Assembly (NCBI GenBank): GCA_038117265.1
Contig: JAYOFO010000051.1
Coordinates: 1 to 17,235 of the forward strand
DNA length: 17,235 nt
Direction: 5' to 3'
Source of the DNA: JAYPUG01 sp038117265
GTDB lineage: Bacteria > Pseudomonadota > Alphaproteobacteria > UBA6615
Positions 1 to 6,470 of the stretch are shown piece after piece. The stretch's first letter is position 1. Every line of letters starts with the position of its first letter. The notes under the pieces are model-generated. The model was not told the origin of the DNA. It did not search any database and saw only the letters and a list, made by a program, of their open reading frames with translations. A program made the position numbers and the translations under genes.

Positions 1-238
1 CGTCTGGTACGCCCCCGGACGCCCCGGCACCGATGCGGCCGCGGCGGCCGTGCGAGGCGCGCTTGCTGCCGATGGCGGCGGCCATGCGACCCTGGTGCGT
101 GCGCCCGACGCGATGCGCCGCACCGTCGACGTCTTCCAGCCCCAGCCGGCAGCGCTGGCCGCCCTGTCGCGGCGGGTGAAGGAAAGCTTCGACCCGCACC
201 ATGTGCTCAACCCCGGCCGCATGTACGAAGGCGTGTAG
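1..238 (+). CDS. glcE: Glycolate oxidase FAD-binding subunit GlcE, C-terminal fragment
   Basis: Only the last 78 or so codons are present; the gene enters from the left edge, reading from base 2, and ends with TAG at 236-238. GlcE is the second flavoprotein-like subunit of the GlcDEF complex, which oxidises glycolate to glyoxylate at the inner face of the membrane. The visible end carries the motif FDPHHVLNPGRM, which closes FAD-linked oxidases of the vanillyl-alcohol oxidase type (GlcD, GlcE, lactate dehydrogenases). The identity rests on this motif and on glcF starting only 3 bases after the stop, the usual glcDEF order. From the fragment alone GlcD would also fit, but GlcD is normally followed by GlcE and not directly by GlcF. 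Confidence 0.85.
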   Translation, partial: VWYAPGRPGTDAAAAAVRGALAADGGGHATLVRAPDAMRRTVDVFQPQPAALAALSRRVKESFDPHHVLNPGRMYEGV

Positions 239-241
239 GCG

Positions 242-1534
242 ATGCAGACCAACTTCACCCTCGCGCAGCTCGCCGACCCGGATATCTCGGTCGCCAACGA
301 CATTCTGCGCGCCTGCGTGCATTGCGGCTTCTGCACCGCGACCTGTCCGACCTACGTCACCCTGGGCGACGAGCTTGACAGCCCGCGCGGGCGCATCTAC
401 CTGATCAAGCAGATGCTCGAGGCCGACGCGCCGGCGGGCGAGGAGGTGGCCACCCATCTCGACCGCTGCCTGTCCTGCCTGTCCTGCATGACCACTTGCC
501 CGTCGGGGGTCCACTATCAGCACCTGGTCGACCTGGGGCGCAAGCGGGTCGAAGAGACCTACGCGCGCCCGCCGTTCGATCGCCTGCTGCGCCGGGTGCT
601 GGCGTTCACCATCCCCTATCCGCGGCGCTTTCGCCTGGCCCTGACGGCGGCGCTGCTGGCGCGGCCGCTACGGTTTGCGCTGCGCGGCCGGCTGCGCGCA
701 ATGCTCGACCTGGCGCCCACCGATCTCGGCCCGCCGTCGCCGGTCGACCGGCCGCAGGTCTTTCCGGCCGAAGGCACGCGGCGCGGGCGCGTGGCGCTGC
801 TCAACGGCTGCGCCCAGACCGTGATCGCGCCGCAGATCAACGAGGCGACGGTGCGCCTGCTGACCCGGCTGGGGGTCGAAGTGGTCGTCGCCCAGGGGGC
901 CGGCTGCTGCGGCTCGCTGGTCCACCATATGGGCCGGGTGGACGATTCCCACGCCCAGGCGGCGGCGAATATCGACGCCTGGATCGCCGAGGCCGACGGC
1001 GCGGGCCTCGATGCCATCGTCATCAACACCAGCGGCTGCGGCACCCAGATCAAGGATTACGGGTTCATGTTCCGCGAGGATCCAGCCTATGCCGGCAAGG
1101 CGGCACGGGTCTCGGGCCTGGCGCGCGACATCAGCGAGTATCTGGCGGCTCTCGACCCGGTCATCGAGCGCGCCCCCGACCTGCCGACCCTGCGCGTGAC
1201 CTATCATTCGGCCTGCTCGATGCAGCACGGCCAGCAGATCCGCAACCCGCCCAAGGACCTGCTGACGAAGGCCGGATTCGTGGTGGCCGAGCCCCGCGAG
1301 GGGCATCTGTGTTGCGGTTCGGCGGGCACCTACAACCTGCTGCAGCCCGAACTCGCCGCGCGTCTGCGCGACCGCAAGGCCGCCAACATCGCGGCCACCG
1401 CACCCGAGGTGGTCGCGGCCGGCAACATCGGCTGCATCAGCCAGCTCGCCGGCGCGCTCGACGCGCCGGTTGTACACACGGTCGAGCTGCTCGACTGGGC
1501 GACCGGCGGGCCGAAGCCGCGCGCGCTGCGATAG
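242..1534 (+). CDS. glcF: Glycolate oxidase iron-sulfur subunit GlcF
   Basis: A 430-residue protein, close to the usual 400-440 of GlcF. It passes electrons from the GlcD/GlcE flavin to the quinone pool during glycolate oxidation. Two ferredoxin-type 4Fe-4S motifs are visible near the N-terminus: Cys25, 28, 31 and 35 in CVHCGFCTATCP, and Cys76, 79, 82 and 86 in CLSCLSCMTTCP. Two cysteine-rich CCG domains follow, marked by GCCGSLVHHMG around residues 222-232 and by HLCCGSAGTYN around 356-366, as in GlcF and heterodisulfide-reductase-like proteins. The ATG lies 3 bases after the glcE stop, so the two genes are surely co-transcribed and probably translationally coupled. It converges on the lipocalin-like pseudogene with a gap of only 4 bases, leaving no room for a separate terminator. 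Confidence 0.95.
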   Translation: MQTNFTLAQLADPDISVANDILRACVHCGFCTATCPTYVTLGDELDSPRGRIYLIKQMLEADAPAGEEVATHLDRCLSCLSCMTTCPSGVHYQHLVDLGRKRVEETYARPPFDRLLRRVLAFTIPYPRRFRLALTAALLARPLRFALRGRLRAMLDLAPTDLGPPSPVDRPQVFPAEGTRRGRVALLNGCAQTVIAPQINEATVRLLTRLGVEVVVAQGAGCCGSLVHHMGRVDDSHAQAAANIDAWIAEADGAGLDAIVINTSGCGTQIKDYGFMFREDPAYAGKAARVSGLARDISEYLAALDPVIERAPDLPTLRVTYHSACSMQHGQQIRNPPKDLLTKAGFVVAEPREGHLCCGSAGTYNLLQPELAARLRDRKAANIAATAPEVVAAGNIGCISQLAGALDAPVVHTVELLDWATGGPKPRALR

Positions 1535-1538
1535 ATCG

Positions 1539-1955
1539 CTATTCCGGGCGTTCGCGCTGCCAGACGATGGTGGCGTGGCTGCCGTCGCCGGCCGGCCCGG
1601 TGAACACCAGCTGGTCGCCCCGGCGCTCGATCCGGCGCGGCCGGGACTGGCCGGTCCAGCTGTCGTTCATGGCGTGCTCGATGTGATGGGTGACCGTGTC
1701 GCCGTCGAGCGACCAGCGCCCGGCATAGCTCAGATAGGTATCGAACATCCGCGCTTTGTCGGCGTCGCTTGCACCCGATGCGGGGAAGGGGCGGTCGCTC
1801 CATCGGGTGATCGCGCTCATGTGTCCGTCGGCGGTGTACATGATGATGCCCTTGGGCGACGGGCCCTAGTGGCGCTCACGCGTGCCGTCGTCGTGGTCGA
1901 CCCAGGTGTCCACCAGGTGCCAGGCGCCGACCAGGTCTTCGGGTGCGAATGTCAC
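1539..1955 (-). pseudogene. Lipocalin-like domain protein split by an in-frame amber codon
   Basis: Read on the minus strand from a GTG at 1955, the frame gives a start matching lipocalin-like domain proteins (APEDLVGAWHLVDTWVDHDD), then meets TAG at 1866-1868, then continues in the same frame with GPSPKGIIMYTADGHMSA and a typical end (AGRWSLDGDTVTHHIEHAMN, TIVWQRE). Without the stop it would be about 138 residues, the normal size for this small beta-barrel family, whose ligand is unknown. The stop falls where relatives usually have an aromatic residue or similar just before GPDPKG, so a single base change explains it. The homology on both sides and the lack of any frame shift argue that the gene was intact recently, or that this is a sequencing error. 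An internal ATG start at 1841 would lose the first strand of the barrel. The GTG start is chosen because family similarity begins there; its ribosome site is weak. Confidence 0.7.
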
Positions 1956-2168
1956 GTGCTTGTTCCGTCTCGATTGCTTCGGATATCGGTTCGGTTGGGT
2001 TTTACATGCATTCACCCGCGGTGCGCGAGAGGCTGTTGCGGCACCGGCCGATGTCGACGTCGATGACGGTATCGGCGTCGCGCAGCCCGCCAAACGCCGG
2101 GCGTCAATATTTCGTGCGTGGGCGCCGGACATCTGGCGCACGCGGCGGCGAGTGGAGATAATCGAGCC

Positions 2169-2723
2169 ATGCGACTACTGCTTTCGATCCTGGTGCTGGT
2201 GGCGGGTCTCCTGCCGCCCGGTTTCGCGGCGGCGGACCAGACCGACCCGCGGCTCGACAATCTGTTCTCGATCCTGCGGACCAGCGATCAGGGGCTGGAA
2301 GTTTGCGCCGCCGAGAACCTGATCTGGTCGACCTGGATTCACCATTACGATGCCGAAAGCAGCCGGCTGATGCAGATGGGCATCAAGGCGATGGGCGATG
2401 GCCGGCTGCAGGACGCGGCCGAGATCTTCACCGCGCTGGTCGATCGCGCGCCAACCTATGCCGAGGCCTGGAACAAGCGCGCGACCGTCTATTTCCTGCT
2501 CGGCAAGCTGGCGCTGGCGGCGTCCGACGTCGACCGCACGCTGTCGCTCGAGCCGCGCCACTTCGGCGCGCTCAGCGGCCTCGGTCAGATCGAGATGCTG
2601 CGCGGCAACGGCGATGCGGCGTTGTCGGCCTTCCAGTGTGCGATCGAGGTGCATCCGCGCCTGCAGGGCATGCGCGCCCTGATCAACGAACTCAAGCAGC
2701 GGGTGCGCGGCACCGATCTTTAG
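2169..2723 (+). CDS. Secreted tetratricopeptide-repeat protein
   Basis: A 184-residue protein starting at ATG 2169, preceded by GGAG about a dozen bases upstream. An in-frame start at 2118 is possible, but would put 17 residues ahead of an evident signal peptide. Residues 1-21 (MRLLLSILVLVAGLLPPGFA) look like a Sec signal with a cleavage near FAAADQ, so the protein should be periplasmic. After a spacer, residues about 65-160 form two to three TPR helix pairs: DGRLQDAAEIFTALVDRAPT, then AEAWNKRATVYFLLGKLALA, then FGALSGLGQIEMLRGNGDAA. The pattern fits a small scaffold or assembly factor of the kind common in Alphaproteobacteria; its partner is unknown. It stands alone, 124 bases before the MFS gene. 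An imperfect hairpin (2772-2792, GGCAT/ATGCC outer stem) lies in that gap and may end its transcript or sit in the next leader. Confidence 0.8.
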   Translation: MRLLLSILVLVAGLLPPGFAAADQTDPRLDNLFSILRTSDQGLEVCAAENLIWSTWIHHYDAESSRLMQMGIKAMGDGRLQDAAEIFTALVDRAPTYAEAWNKRATVYFLLGKLALAASDVDRTLSLEPRHFGALSGLGQIEMLRGNGDAALSAFQCAIEVHPRLQGMRALINELKQRVRGTDL

Positions 2724-2847
2724 CGCTCGCTGGGCTGGACTTTCGCGCGCACACAGCCGATTTTCACGCATGGCATGAGATTTCTCGATGCCTCGGGCGC
2801 CGTCGTCGGGCGCATACTCCCGCTTCTGCGAACCAGGAACCGAACCG

Positions 2848-4059
2848 ATGTCCCAGGCACTCAGCCGCAAGCAGATCACGGTCATGGGCGCTGCCGCGGC
2901 GCTCCTCGCGGTCGTCCTCGGCGTGCGCCAGGGGTTCGGCCTGTTCCTGGTGCCGATGACCGTCGATCTCGACTGGAGCCGCGAGCTGTTCGGCCTGGCG
3001 ATGGCGCTCCAGAACCTGCTCTGGGGGCTCTCCCAGCCGCTTGCCGGCGGGCTGGCCGACCGCTACGGCTCGGGCCGGGTGATCGTCGGCGGCGCGATTC
3101 TCTACACGCTCGGCGTGCTCGGCATGGCGAGCGCGGTGACGCCGAGCGAACTGCTGATCACCGGCGGCGTCCTGATCGGGCTCGGCATGAGCGGTGTCGG
3201 CATGTCCGTCGTCTACGGCGCGGTCGCACGCATGGTGGTACCCGAGCGCCGCACCTATGCCATGGCCATCGTCAGCACCATCGGCGCGCTGGGCCCGTTC
3301 CTGCTGCCCAAGGTGACGCAGGTCGTGATCGGCGGGTTCGGCTGGGAATTCTCGCTGGTGGCGACCGCGGTCGTCGTCGCGCTGATGATCCCGCTGGGCG
3401 CGCTGATGCGCGGCAAGGCGGAGGACGAGGCGGGCGTCGCCCCGCAGAATTGGATCGAGGCGCTGTCCGAGGCACGGCACAATCGCGGCTATGTGCTGCT
3501 GGTCGTCGGGTTCTTCGTCTGCGGCTTCCATGTGACCTTCATTGGCACGCACCTGCCGGGTTTCGTCGCGTGGTGCGGGCTGGCGGCCACCGTGGGCGGA
3601 TGGGCGCTGTTCGCGATCGGCGGCGGCAACATCCTCGGCACCTACGCCGCGGGCGTGCTCAGCAACAAGTTCAAGCAGAAGAACCTGCTGGCGCTGATCT
3701 ATCTGGCGCGTGCCGCGCTGATCGCCTGGCTGATGCTGATGCCCAAGACCGAGCTGACCATCTATATCTTCTCGGGCGTGTTCGGCCTGCTCTGGCTGTC
3801 GACCGTGCCGCTGACCAGCGGCGTGGTGGCGCGGATCTTCGGGGCCCGGCACCTCGGCATGCTGTTCGGGATCGTGTTCCTGAGCCACCAGGTGGGCGCC
3901 TTCCTCGGTTCCTGGCTCGGCGGGCTCAATTTCGACGTGACCGGCAACTACAACGCCGTCTGGTACACCTCGATCCTGCTGGGACTGCTGGCCGCGGCCC
4001 TGCACTGGCCGATCCGCGACGAGCCGGTCGAACGCCTGCTGAACCCCCAGGCGGCGTGA
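2848..4059 (+). CDS. Major facilitator superfamily transporter, 12 TM, substrate unknown
   Basis: A 403-residue polytopic inner-membrane protein. I take the ATG at 2848, which has AGGA about 10 bases upstream and begins just before the first membrane helix; an upstream in-frame start at 2788 adds 20 residues that do not look like MFS. Hydrophobic stretches are spaced as two six-helix halves, split by a charged central loop around residues 188-212 (GKAEDEAGVAPQNWIEALSE). The loop between helices 2 and 3 has GLADRYGSGRV, the MFS motif A. The N-half signature VLGVRQGFGLFLVPM is like oxalate/formate and monocarboxylate-type MFS carriers, so a small organic anion is a reasonable guess but not shown. 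Its neighbours (TPR protein, msrP) do not point to a substrate, and 131 bases separate it from msrP. Confidence 0.85.
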   Translation: MSQALSRKQITVMGAAAALLAVVLGVRQGFGLFLVPMTVDLDWSRELFGLAMALQNLLWGLSQPLAGGLADRYGSGRVIVGGAILYTLGVLGMASAVTPSELLITGGVLIGLGMSGVGMSVVYGAVARMVVPERRTYAMAIVSTIGALGPFLLPKVTQVVIGGFGWEFSLVATAVVVALMIPLGALMRGKAEDEAGVAPQNWIEALSEARHNRGYVLLVVGFFVCGFHVTFIGTHLPGFVAWCGLAATVGGWALFAIGGGNILGTYAAGVLSNKFKQKNLLALIYLARAALIAWLMLMPKTELTIYIFSGVFGLLWLSTVPLTSGVVARIFGARHLGMLFGIVFLSHQVGAFLGSWLGGLNFDVTGNYNAVWYTSILLGLLAAALHWPIRDEPVERLLNPQAA

Positions 4060-4091
4060 CGCCCGTTTCACGTAACACCGCAGCGCCGAAG

Positions 4092-4110
4092 ACTATTCCA
4101 TCGCAATAGT
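4092..4110. promoter_or_regulatory. Inverted repeat in the MFS-msrP gap
   Basis: ACTATT at 4092-4097 and AATAGT at 4105-4110 form a perfect 6-base inverted repeat around a 7-base spacer, in an otherwise GC-rich gap, about 80 bases before msrP. It could be an operator for msrP or part of a weak stem ending the MFS transcript; there is no U-tract, so an operator is somewhat more likely. No protein can be assigned. Confidence 0.3.
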
Positions 4111-4190
4111 TTCATCGCCGCGCGACTTGTGTTCGCGCGCGCGCGACCCCATCGTTAGGCACAACGCGTAACGGAGCGAGCTAGGATCGC

Positions 4191-5174
4191 ATGCTGGTCA
4201 AGGTCAAACGGGGCTGGGAACTGCCCGAGAGCGCGGCGACACCGGAGGACGTGTTCCTGCGGCGCCGTGAAATCGTCAAGGCGCTGGGGATCGCTCCCGC
4301 GATCGCGGCGACGGCGAGTATCCTACCGACGGGGTTGGCGCTGGCGGACAATCACGACGATCCGACGCTGGACCTGTATCCCGCGACGCGCAACGTGACG
4401 TTCAAGCTCGACCGCGAGATCACCGATCCCCAGGACGCGACCACCTACAACAATTTCTACGAGTTCGGCTCCCACAAGCAGATTTCGCGCGCCGCCCAGC
4501 GTCTGTCGCTGCGGCCGTGGAACGTCGTCATCGACGGGATGGTCGAGAAGGAATTCGAAATCGGGATCGACGATCTGATCCGCAAGATGACTCTAGAGGA
4601 GCGGCTGTATCGTCACCGCTGCGTCGAGGCATGGGCGATGGCCGTGCCGTGGACCGGGTTCCCGATGAAGGATCTGGTGGCCCTGGCCAAGCCCCTGTCG
4701 GGTGCGAAGTACGTGCAGATGCAGACGATCGCCGAGAGCAAGGCGGAGATGCCGGGCCTGCGCCAGTTCTGGTATCCCTGGCCCTACCAGGAGGGCCTGA
4801 CGATCGAAGAGGCGACCAACGAGCTGGCCTTCCTCGTGACCGGCATGTACGGCAAGCCGGTGCCGAAGCAGAACGGCGCGCCGCTGCGCCTGGCGGTGCC
4901 GTGGAAGTATGGCTTCAAGTCGATCAAGTCGATCGTCAGCTTCACCTTCACCGATCAGAAGCCGAAGACCTTCTGGGAAGATCTCCAGCCCGCCGAATAC
5001 GGGTTCTGGGCCAACGTCAATCCGATGGTCGGTCACCCGCGCTGGAGCCAGGCCTCCGAATGGCTGCTCGGCGGCCGGCAGAGCGACCGGATCCCGACCC
5101 AGCTCTACAACGGCTATGCCGAATTCGTAGCCGGCCTGTATCCGGCCGATGCGGGCGAGGTCTACTTCCGCTAG
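4191..5174 (+). CDS. msrP: Periplasmic protein-methionine-sulfoxide reductase, molybdopterin subunit MsrP
   Basis: A 327-residue protein of the YedY/MsrP family, which reduces methionine sulfoxide in periplasmic proteins. It carries a Tat signal: the twin-arginine stretch FLRRREIVKALG (Arg24-26) is followed by a hydrophobic run and cleavage near LALADN (about residue 52), as expected for a cofactor-loaded enzyme. Family marks include NNFYEFG (residues 87-93), YRHRCVEAWAMAVPW with Cys144 as the expected molybdenum ligand, NGAPLRLAVPWKYGFKSIKS, and WANVNP near the end. The start is supported by GGAT 4-5 bases upstream of the ATG. The membrane haem partner MsrQ, often encoded next to msrP, is not on either side: an MFS gene lies upstream and a strong terminator immediately downstream. 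The electron donor must therefore be encoded elsewhere or differ. Confidence 0.95.
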   Translation: MLVKVKRGWELPESAATPEDVFLRRREIVKALGIAPAIAATASILPTGLALADNHDDPTLDLYPATRNVTFKLDREITDPQDATTYNNFYEFGSHKQISRAAQRLSLRPWNVVIDGMVEKEFEIGIDDLIRKMTLEERLYRHRCVEAWAMAVPWTGFPMKDLVALAKPLSGAKYVQMQTIAESKAEMPGLRQFWYPWPYQEGLTIEEATNELAFLVTGMYGKPVPKQNGAPLRLAVPWKYGFKSIKSIVSFTFTDQKPKTFWEDLQPAEYGFWANVNPMVGHPRWSQASEWLLGGRQSDRIPTQLYNGYAEFVAGLYPADAGEVYFR

Positions 5175-5198
5175 CACTCGGCATTCGCACGCGTATCG

Positions 5199-5236
5199 CC
5201 GCCGCTCCCGCCATTGCGCCGGGGCGGCGGTTTTTT
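5199..5236 (+). terminator. Intrinsic terminator of msrP
   Basis: CCGCCGC at 5199-5205 pairs with GCGGCGG at 5224-5230, extended by CCC/GGG after a one-base bulge, and is followed directly by six T (5231-5236). It lies 25 bases after the msrP stop and marks the end of the plus-strand genes. Confidence 0.9.
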
Positions 5237-5256
5237 GTCGCGGTGGCCTGTCTTCG

Positions 5257-5287
5257 AAAAACAAAGCCGGGCCCCGAGGGGCCCGGC
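5257..5287 (-). terminator. Intrinsic terminator of the candidate small RNA
   Basis: A perfect 10-bp GC stem, GCCGGGCCCC (5266-5275) against GGGGCCCGGC (5278-5287), is followed on the minus strand by TTTGTTTTT (5265-5257). The plus-strand flank has no T-run, so the direction is minus. It faces the msrP terminator 20 bases away and lies about 230 bases after the lsrB stop, further than expected for lsrB alone. Confidence 0.85.
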
Positions 5288-5404
5288 AGGAGAACAGGGA
5301 GGCTTCACGTCTCGGGAGACGCCGAGGCCGTGTTTGGCGGCCTCGTTCCGGCGGTCCGTTGGGAGAAACGAACGACCGGAAACGGTGCACGATGAACCTG
5401 AACT
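5257..5404 (-). ncRNA. Candidate AbcR-like small RNA downstream of lsrB
   Basis: Evidence is structural and positional only. Read on the minus strand from about 5404, the sequence folds into (a) a stem with outer TTCCGG/CCGGAA arms (5346-5351 with 5376-5381) and an apical loop UCUCCC closed by CGUU/AACG (5357-5370); (b) a perfect 8-bp hairpin with a 7-base loop (5323-5345); (c) a short CGUCU/AGACG hairpin (about 5308-5321); (d) a single-stranded part with CCUCCC (5297-5302) and CUCCU (5288-5292), both complementary to ribosome-binding sites; and (e) a strong terminator. No reading frame of note exists here. AbcR (alpha-r15) RNAs of rhizobia have CUCCC-type anti-Shine-Dalgarno motifs, lie beside lsrB/vtlR and repress transporter mRNAs; that is recall, not a search. 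The length (about 148) is somewhat above the roughly 110-120 I recall for AbcR, so the true start may be nearer. The alternative is a structured lsrB 3' UTR. Confidence 0.5.
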
Positions 5405-5410
5405 GATTCG

Positions 5411-5439
5411 TAGATAGTGCGCGTCCGGCGTCGCGAGCA
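5411..5439 (-). promoter_or_regulatory. Possible activator-dependent promoter of the small RNA
   Basis: On the minus strand TATCTA (5416-5411) could serve as a -10 element, placing a start near 5404. The position 17 bases upstream reads TGCTCG (5439-5434), a poor -35, as is usual for promoters that need a LysR-type activator. Inference only; no mapped start supports it. Confidence 0.3.
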
Positions 5440-5458
5440 GTCCGAATAATCGTTAACC

Positions 5459-5481
5459 AGATATGCGTTCGTTGCATATCT
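5459..5481 (-). promoter_or_regulatory. LysR-type T-N11-A palindrome upstream of the small RNA
   Basis: AGATATGC (5459-5466) and GCATATCT (5474-5481) are a perfect 8-base inverted repeat around 7 bases. It contains ATGC-N7-GCAT, which satisfies the T-N11-A rule for LysR-family binding sites. Its centre (5470) lies about 66 bases before the proposed start at 5404, the classic place for a LysR recognition site. It also lies 38 bases after the lsrB stop, so it is not the lsrB autoregulatory site. The same repeat could form a weak RNA stem, but it has no U-tract. Confidence 0.5.
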
Positions 5482-5519
5482 CCAGCGTCAAACTGCCCAA
5501 TTCGTGAGCGAAACGGCAC

Positions 5520-6419
5520 TCAGAAGCGCGTTTCGGAGACCTTGCGGATGAGGAAGTCGCGGAATACCTCGATTCTCCGCGAGTTCCGGAGCTCCTCTGG
5601 ATATACGAAATACGCATCGTTGCCGGGTCCTTCGAGTTCCGGCAGCACGCGCACCAGGCTGCGCGCCTCGCGTGCGAGGAAATCCGGCAGGCCGGCCAGG
5701 CCCAGCCCCGCCTCGACGGCGCGGAACATGCCGTAGAGGTTGTTCAGGGTCAGGACCTTGCGCGGCTCCTCGCTGGTAGCGTTGCGCACCGCGTTGAGCA
5801 GCCAGTTCAGGTTCGGCGCCGGCACGGCCACATCCTCGCCGTAGACGATCAGGTCGTGGTTGGCGAGATCGCGCACCTTGTCGGGCATGCCGCGGTTCTG
5901 CAGATACTCGGGCGAGGCGAAGACATGGGTGTGGACGCGCGTCAGGCGCCGCTGGATCAGGTCGGCCTGGGTCGGCGGGGTCAGCCGGATGGCGCAGTCG
6001 GCCTCGCGCATCGACACGTCCAACTCGGCGTCCGAGGTGATCAGGGTCACCTCGATGTCGGGGTACATCTCGATGAACTCGCTGATGCGCGGGGTCAGCC
6101 AGAGCGATCCGAGCCCGACGGTGGTCGCGATCTTCAGCGGCCCCTGGGGCTGCTGGTGGGATTCGGTGAGCCGCGCCTCGACCATGGTCAGCTTGGCGAA
6201 AACGTCGTGGACGGTGCGGTAGAGCAGCTCGCCCTGCTCGGTCAGGATCAGGCCACGCGCGTGGCGGTGGAATAGGCGCAAGCCGATGCTGTCTTCGAGC
6301 GAACTGATCTGGCGGCTGACCGCCGACTGGCTCAGATGCAGCGCCTCGCCGGCACGGGTGAAGCTTCCGGCATCGGCGACGGCGCGAAAAATCCTGAGCT
6401 TGTCCCAGTCCATGGCCAT
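5520..6419 (-). CDS. lsrB: LysR-family regulator of the LsrB/VtlR group
   Basis: A 299-residue LysR-type transcriptional regulator. Residues 4-65 form the winged helix-turn-helix (WDKLRIFRAVADAGSFTRAG, LSQSAVSRQISSLE), and residues about 93-295 the periplasmic-binding-like effector domain (LKIATTVGLGSLWLTPRISE). Characteristic stretches, including HRHARGLILTEQGELLYRT, SMREADCAIRL and FVYPEELR near the end, closely resemble what I remember of Sinorhizobium LsrB and Brucella VtlR, which control oxidative-stress, envelope and AbcR small-RNA genes. The position directly after trxB (51-base gap, same strand) matches their loci. The ATG at 6419 has GGGGGA 9-10 bases upstream; relatives begin with a residue pair equivalent to Met3, so 6413 is also possible. 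Only one cysteine (Cys142) is visible, so disulfide sensing within one chain is unlikely. Confidence 0.88.
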   Translation of the reverse strand: MAMDWDKLRIFRAVADAGSFTRAGEALHLSQSAVSRQISSLEDSIGLRLFHRHARGLILTEQGELLYRTVHDVFAKLTMVEARLTESHQQPQGPLKIATTVGLGSLWLTPRISEFIEMYPDIEVTLITSDAELDVSMREADCAIRLTPPTQADLIQRRLTRVHTHVFASPEYLQNRGMPDKVRDLANHDLIVYGEDVAVPAPNLNWLLNAVRNATSEEPRKVLTLNNLYGMFRAVEAGLGLAGLPDFLAREARSLVRVLPELEGPGNDAYFVYPEELRNSRRIEVFRDFLIRKVSETRF

Positions 6420-6470
6420 CGCGGCCGATCCCCCCGAAATCCGTCCGAAGCCTGTCGGAAACCTGTGCAG

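Noticed and set aside
496..1686. A 396-codon plus-strand frame overlapping glcF
   Set aside because: It is a +1-type shadow of glcF, with Arg/Gly/Ala-rich text and no motifs, while the glcF frame has all its cysteine clusters.
2764..4071. A 435-codon minus-strand frame opposite the MFS gene
   Set aside because: The product is a run of Asp, His, Gln, Arg and Glu typical of the antisense of a membrane protein gene; the plus strand encodes a clear 12-helix transporter.
4130..4146. Alternating CG run before msrP as a structured regulatory element
   Set aside because: A short GCGCGC run in GC-rich sequence has no partner arm or known meaning.
5149..5417. Small plus-strand frames between msrP and lsrB
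   Set aside because: They start inside msrP or cross its terminator, lack ribosome sites, and consist of Arg/Gly-rich text.
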